NCBI GenBank assembly: GCA_009746045.1
Contig: RPFO01001959.1
Span: forward strand, 1-64,000
DNA: 64,000 nt
Direction of reading: 5' to 3'
DNA from: Mesostigma viride
Lineage: Eukaryota > Streptophyta > Mesostigmatophyceae > Mesostigmatales > Mesostigmataceae
Below are positions 56,103 to 64,000 of the stretch, piece after piece. The position numbers and the translations under genes were made by a program. The first letter of the stretch is position 1. Each line of letters starts with the position of its first letter. The notes under the pieces were generated by a model that was not told the DNA's origin, made no database searches, and saw only the letters and a list, made by a program, of their open reading frames with translations.

Positions 56103-56752
56103 CGTGTCACTTCTCTTCTCGTTGCTTGATCAATTAATTCATTGCACGCATGCACGCCGCCTTTGATTCATTTTGTATATGTTTACCACCCCCAAAATTC
56201 GACAATTTGCCAAGTGGGCCGCCAGCCACCCCCTTACAATTCGTTCCAAGTTCAGAATGTACATTATATACGATTCTGATGCGTGATACTGCATTCGTAC
56301 GGTGCAAGTACCATATTCTGGCGTCGTACGGTGCAGTATAGGCGCGGGTCTGAATTCGGCGGTCCCGGACTTGAGAAAATTGCCTAAGTCCCAAACACTA
56401 AGGCGTATGGGCCTGCTACCTAAGTGCACAGGCCAAAGTACTTGTCCAAATTGTAATTAAATTATATATCCATGCAAGGCTTGATAAGCACATTGTTCGT
56501 GAATGTTTGCATGCAAAAAACTTTTATTATTTCAATAAAATCATGAGTAAATATATGAAAATGCACAAGGTCCCACGGGACTTGCCCTATACTGACTACC
56601 ATGCGTGCTAGTGTACATCACAAATGACAAAGTCCTAGGGACTTGTCTCTAGTCCCCCTTCATGGAGCAGGGCCTCATGGAGGGGTTGGAGCCAGACGGG
56701 CCAGCTCGAAAACGCTGGGAGGGGTTGGCACCACGGAAGACCTTCTCCTTCT

Positions 56753-57763
56753 TCACGACTGGCTCCTCAGAGGTGGGGGGGAGTCAGCAGGGCGCTTTCC
56801 CTTGAGGAAGTCGCTCTTGGGGACCTCCACAACGTCGTCATCGTCATCCTCCACCTCGATGACCTTGGGGGCCATCTTGGAAGGCGTGGTCTTCACCCTC
56901 CTGCAGGTGGGCTCCTCCTCCTCCTCCTCCTCCTCCTCCTCCTTGACCACAGCCTCCTGGGGCTGCTGCTCCTCCTCCTCCTCGGGATCCCGCTCGAACT
57001 GGTACCACGGGTCCTCCGCGTCGTCCAACGGCTCCTCGTCGTCCTCGTCCTTCTCAGACTCGAGGGCCCCCACCTCAGCGTCAGACTCGTCCTGGATTTC
57101 CTGGAGGCGCCTGCGTGCCTCCTCCTGGATCGCCTTCCTCCTCTCGTCCCTGTCCGCCTTCCTCACTTGCCACTTGAGTGGCATGTTGTAGCGAGGGTCG
57201 GACTCGCAGGGGTCCACGGGCCTGGGGATGTTCGGAGCAGTGAAGACGTTCTCCTCCTTGGAGAAGAAGCAATTGACGCAGAGCTCGCGCTTCCAGTTGG
57301 CGTTGGGGAAGAAAGCCCACGGAGCGGTCTCATCCCCGCACTCTGGGCACTCGGGGGGGAAAATCGGCTTGTGGTCGATCTCGTTGTTCTGCAAAGTGGG
57401 GCGGGCAGCACAAAAAATGACAAGGGGCAGTGCGTCTTGTTAGAATCCACAGGAGGAGTGCAAAAATGCAGCCAAAGTCAGCAAAAAACGCAAGGAAAAG
57501 AAGTTTACCTCGAGCATGTGCTCGCAGAGGATGCATTCCGTGTGGTAGCCACCGATATCCTCGGGGACCTTGCGAAACTTGTCAATGGGGAGCAAGGTAT
57601 TGCAACAAATGCAAATGGACAGCACTTCTGCGACTGGCTTGTTTTCCTTGTTCCTTTTTGCGAGAGCTGCGTCAAAAGCGTCGTGGAGCTTGTCTGTCAT
57701 ATCGTGGACTTTGACTCCATTGCCTGGGTAAGCGCGGACTGGGAAACGCTTAGTGCGGGCCAT
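56753..57763 (-). CDS. Double zinc-ribbon protein with acidic tail, left-arm copy (2 exons)
   Basis: Exon 1 is 57763-57509, intron 57508-57389 (GT-AG, 120 bp), exon 2 57388-56753; 296 residues. Exon 1 holds CICCNTLLPIDKF...ECILC and exon 2 holds CPEC...AFF...LCVNC. Each has the CXXC-Phe-CXXC spacing of small zinc ribbons, also seen beside HNH domains in phages and large viruses. A Lys/Arg/Glu helix and a long Glu/Asp tail follow. The frame stops at 56753, but the other frame beyond the seven-G run at 56776 continues as a plausible Lys/Arg-rich tail to about 56638, so the true C-terminus may be longer. The function is unknown; nucleic-acid or chromatin binding is an inference. It is transcribed divergently from the RING/TRAF gene. 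Confidence 0.75.
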
Positions 57764-57805
57764 TGTGTTTTGGTGCTAAGGGGTTGGTTTTGCTGAGAGC
57801 TTTTT

Positions 57806-57863
57806 GGCTATGGCGGTTTGGCTTGCAGAATGCCCTTGGATGCAAAGGGGGAAGTGTTTTATA
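57806..57863 (-). promoter_or_regulatory. Core promoter of the zinc-ribbon gene (left arm)
   Basis: TATAAAA at 57857-57863 and the motif CCGCCATAGCC at 57806-57816 (minus strand), 47 bases apart start to start. The same pair with the same spacing is found upstream of the RING/TRAF gene. Confidence 0.75.
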
Positions 57864-57984
57864 CCTTCCCCGTGGATGACGCATGGGACTTGTGAAAAAT
57901 CCTGTGGTCGCCGCTGTGACAGGCTGGTAACGGCAAAACGGCCGTGGAAATCCACGCGGTGAAGGCCGCGGGCCGCGTGAATCC

Positions 57985-58280
57985 GCGGGAAATCTGATAC
58001 GAAACCGCCTTTCCCGCGTCACGCCACGCTGGACTGGCATGTAACCGCCGTTTCCCGCGGCACTCCACGCTGGACAAGTTCAGAAAACCGCCGTTTCCCG
58101 CGTCACGCCACGCTGGACTGGCATGTAATCTCCGTTTCCCGCGGCACTCCACGCTGGACAAGTTCAGAAAACCGCCGTTTCCCGCGTCACGCCACGCTGG
58201 CCTGGCATGTAACCGCCGTTTCCCGCGGCACGCCACGCTGGACCGGCACGTAACGGCCGTTTCCCGCGGCACGCCACGCT
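57985..58280 (+). promoter_or_regulatory. Phased array of TTTCCCGC (E2F-like) sites between divergent genes, left arm
   Basis: TTTCCCGCG starts at 58010, 58051, 58094, 58135, 58178, 58219 and 58260 (spacings 41-43), plus one more on the other strand near 57985. The sites lie in a roughly 84-bp higher-order tandem repeat with CACGCCACGCTGG. TTTSSCGC is the known E2F consensus. Confidence 0.75.
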
Positions 58281-58492
58281 AAAATCGTGAAGTAACCGCC
58301 ACGCCAACTTGTCAGTCCCGAGCCGCGGCACGAGAAAACGGAGATCCCGAGATCTTCCAGCGGATTTTTTTGGCGTGATTCCATGTACGGCGTGCTGTCT
58401 CACGGGAAATCTCCTGCAAAACGCCTGTTCAGGCCAATCGCACGGTCACAAATCGCCCAAAAACTTTGAGGCGGAGAAGGGTCTTCGAAGTG

Positions 58493-58550
58493 TATATGTG
58501 CCCAACCACCACGCCTCCACGAGCACTCACCACTACACACCGCCATAGCC
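58493..58550 (+). promoter_or_regulatory. Core promoter of the RING/TRAF gene (left arm)
   Basis: TATATG at 58493 and CCGCCATAGCC at 58540-58550, 47 bases start to start, followed 41 bases later by the ATG. Confidence 0.7.
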
Positions 58551-58580
58551 AAGAAAGCTCACTACATCTCTCAGAACACG

Positions 58581-59804
58581 ATGCCTAGGGCTGGATCCGC
58601 TTCTAACTCTCATGGTAGCCAGGGCGTGAGGGGGGGAATGAGGCCTGTGCCTCGCCCATTTCCAAGGGAAGGAACTCGCGACAGGCCATACGACGCTGAG
58701 CAGGAGCAAGAGCCGGGTAATGTTCCTTTTCCTGTCTTTTTCCGTCTTTTCCCGTGGAGAGCTGTCGTTTGCAAGTGGTTTTGCCCCCAAAAGCTCACCC
58801 CTTGTGTGGTTTTCCGTGGCTTATAAATTTGTTTTTTTTTCAATGCTTGCGTTTTTTTTTTTTGCTTTTTTGTTTTGCTTGCAGAAGAAAGCCGTGACGC
58901 CAAACGGCTGAAGGAGATGCCTATGAGGCAGAAGGTCTCCACTCCCGCCGGCCTCCGCGAACGCTCTTGGCAGGAGAAATACGAAGGGCTGTCCTGCAAC
59001 GTCAAAAACGCTGTCGTCATCAAGTTGCCGCAGTGCCCCTTCTGCCTGGCCCCCAGCAAGACGGGGAAGTACGCGAGGCTGGTCGCCCTCATCGACCATC
59101 CCCACATCCACGAGTGCAACTGCGTGATGTGCCCCGAGTGCGTGGAGAAGATGAAGGCGTTCCATCTCACCAAGCCGAACGGCAAGACCACGAACATGAA
59201 GTGCCCCATGTGCAGCTGCGAAGTCCTGACGCACTACCACAAGTTCTACCAGATGGACCACGCCCTCAACGAGCTGGTGGCCTCCCTCCCCTACGGCTTC
59301 TGCGACTACGGCTGCGGGATGTTCCTTCACAGGGAGGACGTCGACGAGCACTTCGCCACCTGCGAGAAGAACCGCTTCGAGTGCGGTTTCTCCGTCGACA
59401 TCAAGAGGCAGGACGGCTCCAAGTCCAAGACGGGCTGTTCTTACACTGGCAGGAAGGCGGACGTGGAGGCTCACATGAAGAGGTGCGCCTACTACCACGA
59501 GGCCTGCGCTGTGCTGGAGCTGAAGGAGAAGGCCAAGCAGGCAGATGCTGTCAAGGAGCGCCTGATGAAGGAAGGCCACGGCGCCAGGGATGACTTGAGG
59601 ATGCTCCTCGGCTTCACGGCTGAGGAGATGGACGATGTAATGGAGCGGCTGGTGGTGAAGGAGCTGGACCGCGTGGGGCGGCTCCCGTGTGCCAGCTCGC
59701 TACCTGATGGAGGCCAGGCGTTCCCAACAGATAGCGAGATACAGAACGCCTCGTTCCCAGTCCTTGATGCGTCACAGGGCGCCCAGTCTGCAAGGATAGT
59801 GTAG
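58581..59804 (+). CDS. RING-like/TRAF-type zinc-finger protein, left-arm copy (2 exons)
   Basis: Exon 1 is 58581-58716, intron 58717-58884 (GT-AG, T-rich), exon 2 58885-59804; 351 residues. The N-terminus is Gly/Arg/Pro-rich. From residue 96 there is a RING-like cluster (CPFC, HECNCVMCPEC, then KCPMCSC). Two TRAF/SIAH-type fingers follow (CDYGCG...HFATCEKNRFEC; CSYTG...HMKRCAYYHEAC), then a helical C-terminus. RING plus TRAF-type fingers suggests an E3 ubiquitin ligase or adaptor; this is inferred from the fold pattern only. The start is supported by the spacing from the shared promoter motif. The gene is transcribed towards the palindrome centre, so the two copies converge. Confidence 0.85.
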
Positions 59805-60072
59805 GTGACAGATGCCAGCATAAGATGTGCATGTTTTCAGCACTAGGCAGTTGGAGATAGGATGCCAGCATAGGATGTAGATGTTTGCCAGAATTAGGCC
59901 AGTAGATATGCGAATGCCTGCATAACACAACGATGTTTTTTTAATGACTTGGAAAAGATGTGAATGTTCTGGCCCAAACGTAAAAAATATCTAAGTGCCA
60001 TAGTATATTTAAGTATCTGTAGTTAGGAACAGGCCACGTGGCAGCCACAAAGCCCGAGGGTAGCCAGCCGAA

Positions 60073-60160
60073 TCTGTAGTACGAGATCCGACGGTTACGG
60101 AACGGACGGGTACGGACGGGTACGGACGAGTACGGACGGGTACGGCCAGTACGGAACGGA
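60073..60160. repeat. GTACGGACGG short repeats near the palindrome centre (left arm)
   Basis: About five 10-bp units GTACGGACGG/GTACGGACGA in tandem; mirrored at about 60327-60414. Confidence 0.9.
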
Positions 60161-60682
60161 CGCGGCACGCGGAATCCCGTGGACCACCACGAGGCCCCCG
60201 TGGGTCCCGGCGGTTTTTAGGTTCCAGGGTTAGTATTACGGGCGCCCGTAATACTAACCCTGGAACCTAAAAACCGCCGGGACCCACGGGGGCCTCGTGG
60301 TGGTCCACGGGATTCCGCGTGCCGCGTCCGTTCCGTACTGGCCGTACCCGTCCGTACTCGTCCGTACCCGTCCGTACCCGTCCGTTCCGTAACCGTCGGA
60401 TCTCGTACTACAGATTCGGCTGGCTACCCTCGGGCTTTGTGGCTGCCACGTGGCCTGTTCCTAACTACAGATACTTAAATATACTATGGCACTTAGATAT
60501 TTTTTACGTTTGGGCCAGAACATTCACATCTTTTCCAAGTCATTAAAAAAACATCGTTGTGTTATGCAGGCATTCGCATATCTACTGGCCTAATTCTGGC
60601 AAACATCTACATCCTATGCTGGCATCCTATCTCCAACTGCCTAGTGCTGAAAACATGCACATCTTATGCTGGCATCTGTCAC

Positions 60683-61906
60683 CTACACTATCCTTGCAGA
60701 CTGGGCGCCCTGTGACGCATCAAGGACTGGGAACGAGGCGTTCTGTATCTCGCTATCTGTTGGGAACGCCTGGCCTCCATCAGGTAGCGAGCTGGCACAC
60801 GGGAGCCGCCCCACGCGGTCCAGCTCCTTCACCACCAGCCGCTCCATTACATCGTCCATCTCCTCAGCCGTGAAGCCGAGGAGCATCCTCAAGTCATCCC
60901 TGGCGCCGTGGCCTTCCTTCATCAGGCGCTCCTTGACAGCATCTGCCTGCTTGGCCTTCTCCTTCAGCTCCAGCACAGCGCAGGCCTCGTGGTAGTAGGC
61001 GCACCTCTTCATGTGAGCCTCCACGTCCGCCTTCCTGCCAGTGTAAGAACAGCCCGTCTTGGACTTGGAGCCGTCCTGCCTCTTGATGTCGACGGAGAAA
61101 CCGCACTCGAAGCGGTTCTTCTCGCAGGTGGCGAAGTGCTCGTCGACGTCCTCCCTGTGAAGGAACATCCCGCAGCCGTAGTCGCAGAAGCCGTAGGGGA
61201 GGGAGGCCACCAGCTCGTTGAGGGCGTGGTCCATCTGGTAGAACTTGTGGTAGTGCGTCAGGACTTCGCAGCTGCACATGGGGCACTTCATGTTCGTGGT
61301 CTTGCCGTTCGGCTTGGTGAGATGGAACGCCTTCATCTTCTCCACGCACTCGGGGCACATCACGCAGTTGCACTCGTGGATGTGGGGATGGTCGATGAGG
61401 GCGACCAGCCTCGCGTACTTCCCCGTCTTGCTGGGGGCCAGGCAGAAGGGGCACTGCGGCAACTTGATGACGACAGCGTTTTTGACGTTGCAGGACAGCC
61501 CTTCGTATTTCTCCTGCCAAGAGCGTTCGCGGAGGCCGGCGGGAGTGGAGACCTTCTGCCTCATAGGCATCTCCTTCAGCCGTTTGGCGTCACGGCTTTC
61601 TTCTGCAAGCAAAACAAAAAAGCAAAAAAAAAAAACGCAAGCATTGAAAAAAAAACAAATTTATAAGCCACGGAAAACCACACAAGGGGTGAGCTTTTGG
61701 GGGCAAAACCACTTGCAAACGACAGCTCTCCACGGGAAAAGACGGAAAAAGACAGGAAAAGGAACATTACCCGGCTCTTGCTCCTGCTCAGCGTCGTATG
61801 GCCTGTCGCGAGTTCCTTCCCTTGGAAATGGGCGAGGCACAGGCCTCATTCCCCCCCTCACGCCCTGGCTACCATGAGAGTTAGAAGCGGATCCAGCCCT
61901 AGGCAT
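60683..61906 (-). CDS. RING-like/TRAF-type zinc-finger protein, right-arm copy
   Basis: Exact mirror of 58581-59804: exon 1 61906-61771, intron 61770-61603, exon 2 61602-60683. The predicted protein is identical to the left copy, with the same RING-like and two TRAF-type fingers. If the palindrome is real this is a second, convergent copy; if it is an assembly fold-back there is only one gene. Confidence 0.8.
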
Positions 61907-61936
61907 CGTGTTCTGAGAGATGTAGTGAGCTTTCTT

Positions 61937-61994
61937 GGCTATGGCGGTGTGTAGTGGTGAGTGCTCGTGGAGGCGTGGTGGTTGGGCACATATA
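61937..61994 (-). promoter_or_regulatory. Core promoter of the RING/TRAF gene (right arm)
   Basis: Mirror of 58493-58550: TATATG-type box at 61989-61994 and CCGCCATAGCC at 61937-61947 on the minus strand. Confidence 0.65.
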
Positions 61995-62206
61995 CACTTC
62001 GAAGACCCTTCTCCGCCTCAAAGTTTTTGGGCGATTTGTGACCGTGCGATTGGCCTGAACAGGCGTTTTGCAGGAGATTTCCCGTGAGACAGCACGCCGT
62101 ACATGGAATCACGCCAAAAAAATCCGCTGGAAGATCTCGGGATCTCCGTTTTCTCGTGCCGCGGCTCGGGACTGACAAGTTGGCGTGGCGGTTACTTCAC
62201 GATTTT

Positions 62207-62502
62207 AGCGTGGCGTGCCGCGGGAAACGGCCGTTACGTGCCGGTCCAGCGTGGCGTGCCGCGGGAAACGGCGGTTACATGCCAGGCCAGCGTGGCGTGA
62301 CGCGGGAAACGGCGGTTTTCTGAACTTGTCCAGCGTGGAGTGCCGCGGGAAACGGAGATTACATGCCAGTCCAGCGTGGCGTGACGCGGGAAACGGCGGT
62401 TTTCTGAACTTGTCCAGCGTGGAGTGCCGCGGGAAACGGCGGTTACATGCCAGTCCAGCGTGGCGTGACGCGGGAAAGGCGGTTTCGTATCAGATTTCCC
62501 GC
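62207..62502 (-). promoter_or_regulatory. Phased TTTCCCGC array, right arm
   Basis: Mirror of 57985-58280, here read as GCGGGAAA on the plus strand with the same 41-43 bp periodicity. Confidence 0.7.
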
Positions 62503-62623
62503 GGATTCACGCGGCCCGCGGCCTTCACCGCGTGGATTTCCACGGCCGTTTTGCCGTTACCAGCCTGTCACAGCGGCGACCACAGGATTTTTCACAAGTC
62601 CCATGCGTCATCCACGGGGAAGG

Positions 62624-62681
62624 TATAAAACACTTCCCCCTTTGCATCCAAGGGCATTCTGCAAGCCAAACCGCCATAGCC
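62624..62681 (+). promoter_or_regulatory. Core promoter of the zinc-ribbon gene (right arm)
   Basis: TATAAAA at 62624 and CCGCCATAGCC at 62671-62681, 47 bases start to start, then the ATG 53 bases further at 62724. Confidence 0.75.
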
Positions 62682-62723
62682 AAAAAGCTCTCAGCAAAAC
62701 CAACCCCTTAGCACCAAAACACA

Positions 62724-63733
62724 ATGGCCCGCACTAAGCGTTTCCCAGTCCGCGCTTACCCAGGCAATGGAGTCAAAGTCCACGATATGACAGACAAGCT
62801 CCACGACGCTTTTGACGCAGCTCTCGCAAAAAGGAACAAGGAAAACAAGCCAGTCGCAGAAGTGCTGTCCATTTGCATTTGTTGCAATACCTTGCTCCCC
62901 ATTGACAAGTTTCGCAAGGTCCCCGAGGATATCGGTGGCTACCACACGGAATGCATCCTCTGCGAGCACATGCTCGAGGTAAACTTCTTTTCCTTGCGTT
63001 TTTTGCTGACTTTGGCTGCATTTTTGCACTCCTCCTGTGGATTCTAACAAGACGCACTGCCCCTTGTCATTTTTTGTGCTGCCCGCCCCACTTTGCAGAA
63101 CAACGAGATCGACCACAAGCCGATTTTCCCCCCGAGTGCCCAGAGTGCGGGGATGAGACCGCTCCGTGGGCTTTCTTCCCCAACGCCAACTGGAAGCGCG
63201 AGCTCTGCGTCAATTGCTTCTTCTCCAAGGAGGAGAACGTCTTCACTGCTCCGAACATCCCCAGGCCCGTGGACCCCTGCGAGTCCGACCCTCGCTACAA
63301 CATGCCACTCAAGTGGCAAGTGAGGAAGGCGGACAGGGACGAGAGGAGGAAGGCGATCCAGGAGGAGGCACGCAGGCGCCTCCAGGAAATCCAGGACGAG
63401 TCTGACGCTGAGGTGGGGGCCCTCGAGTCTGAGAAGGACGAGGACGACGAGGAGCCGTTGGACGACGCGGAGGACCCGTGGTACCAGTTCGAGCGGGATC
63501 CCGAGGAGGAGGAGGAGCAGCAGCCCCAGGAGGCTGTGGTCAAGGAGGAGGAGGAGGAGGAGGAGGAGGAGGAGCCCACCTGCAGGAGGGTGAAGACCAC
63601 GCCTTCCAAGATGGCCCCCAAGGTCATCGAGGTGGAGGATGACGATGACGACGTTGTGGAGGTCCCCAAGAGCGACTTCCTCAAGGGAAAGCGCCCTGCT
63701 GACTCCCCCCCACCTCTGAGGAGCCAGTCGTGA
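62724..63733 (+). pseudogene. Double zinc-ribbon protein, right-arm copy with one-base frameshift
   Basis: Exon 1 is 62724-62978 and the intron 62979-63098. Exon 2 begins at 63099 but loses frame at the six-C run (63128-63133) where the left arm has seven G, just before the second zinc ribbon. The frame that encodes the second ribbon and acidic tail is open again from there to 63733. The left-arm copy reads through. Because the sole coding difference is in a homopolymer, miscalling is at least as likely as a real mutation. An AATAATAAAA-type poly(A) signal lies near 63954. Confidence 0.65.
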
Positions 63734-64000
63734 AGAAGGAGAAGGTCTTCCGTGGTGCCAACCCCTCCCAGCGTTTTCGAGCTGGCCCGTCTGGCTCCAA
63801 CCCCTCCATGAGGCCCTGCTCCATGAAGGGGGACTAGAGACAAGTCCCTAGGACTTTGTCATTTGTGATGTACACTAGCACGCATGGTAGTCAGTATAGG
63901 GCAAGTCCCGTGGGACCTTGTGCATTTCATATATTTACTCATGATTTTATTGAAATAATAAAAGTTTTTTGCATGCAAACATTCACGAACAATGTGCTTA

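Larger units (their letters stand above)
56487..64000. repeat. Spacerless palindrome, arms at least 3757 bp, centre 60243/60244
   Basis: Coordinates mirror as x and 120487-x from the centre out to the 63128 homopolymer, then with a one-base offset, to the window end. The only differences I found are single-base changes in homopolymers (G7 at 57353-57359 versus C6 near 63128-63133; A4 versus T3 near 63930). The right arm continues beyond the window. Both arms carry the same two genes. Confidence 0.97.

Noticed and set aside
58007-58280. Tandem repeats considered as a CRISPR-like array
   Set aside because: Units are contiguous with diverged repeats and no unique spacers, in a eukaryotic promoter region; promoter sites explain them better.
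58821-59579. 252-codon minus-strand frame opposite the RING/TRAF gene
   Set aside because: Complementary shadow of the zinc-finger exon; the plus-strand frame has the zinc ligands and the spliced start.

Overview
The window looks like repeat-dense nuclear DNA of a green-lineage alga. Four observations point that way: a 13-exon GT-AG gene for the plastid sulfolipid synthase SQD2, plant-type TTTAGGG telomere-like repeats, nested LTR and LINE retrotransposons, and GC-rich coding DNA with spliced genes. I cannot name the species.

Layout. 1-17.6 kb is a three-level nest. A minus-strand LTR retrotransposon (Gag, PBS and LTR visible) is split by a non-autonomous copia-like element at 613-15194 (TSD CCTTG). 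The 5' LTR of that element is in turn split by a 10.0-kb Ty3-like element at 1019-11062 (TSD ACTT). The Ty3-like element encodes Gag, protease, a C5-cytosine DNA methyltransferase, RT-RNase H and an integrase ending in a PHD finger. Its repeats are arranged A1-internal-B1-A2-B2 instead of as two plain LTRs. 17.6-24.6 kb holds two smaller families with the same split-repeat topology, one of which recurs inverted at 52.9-54.8 kb. 25-35 kb holds LINE tails, a 10-bp minisatellite, a hAT fragment, a Gag-integrase element without RT, and a short interstitial telomere tract. 35.9-47.6 kb is SQD2 with all 13 exons recoverable (503 codons plus stop). 48-51.6 kb holds LINE RT and ORF1 remains.

55-64 kb is different in character: compact, low-repeat genes with strong TATA boxes. 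A RING/TRAF-type zinc-finger gene and a double zinc-ribbon gene are transcribed divergently from a region carrying a phased array of TTTCCCGC (E2F-like) sites. The whole block is duplicated as a spacerless palindrome centred at 60243/60244 whose right arm runs off the window. A further gene (55102-56102) lies just outside the visible left arm.

Functionally the only clear metabolic gene is SQD2 (sulfoquinovosyl transfer to diacylglycerol). The most striking system is the Ty3-like element, which combines a DNA-methylation writer and a chromatin-reader finger. Several ORFs are broken by single-base changes at G/C homopolymers, which may be sequencing or assembly errors and not decay.
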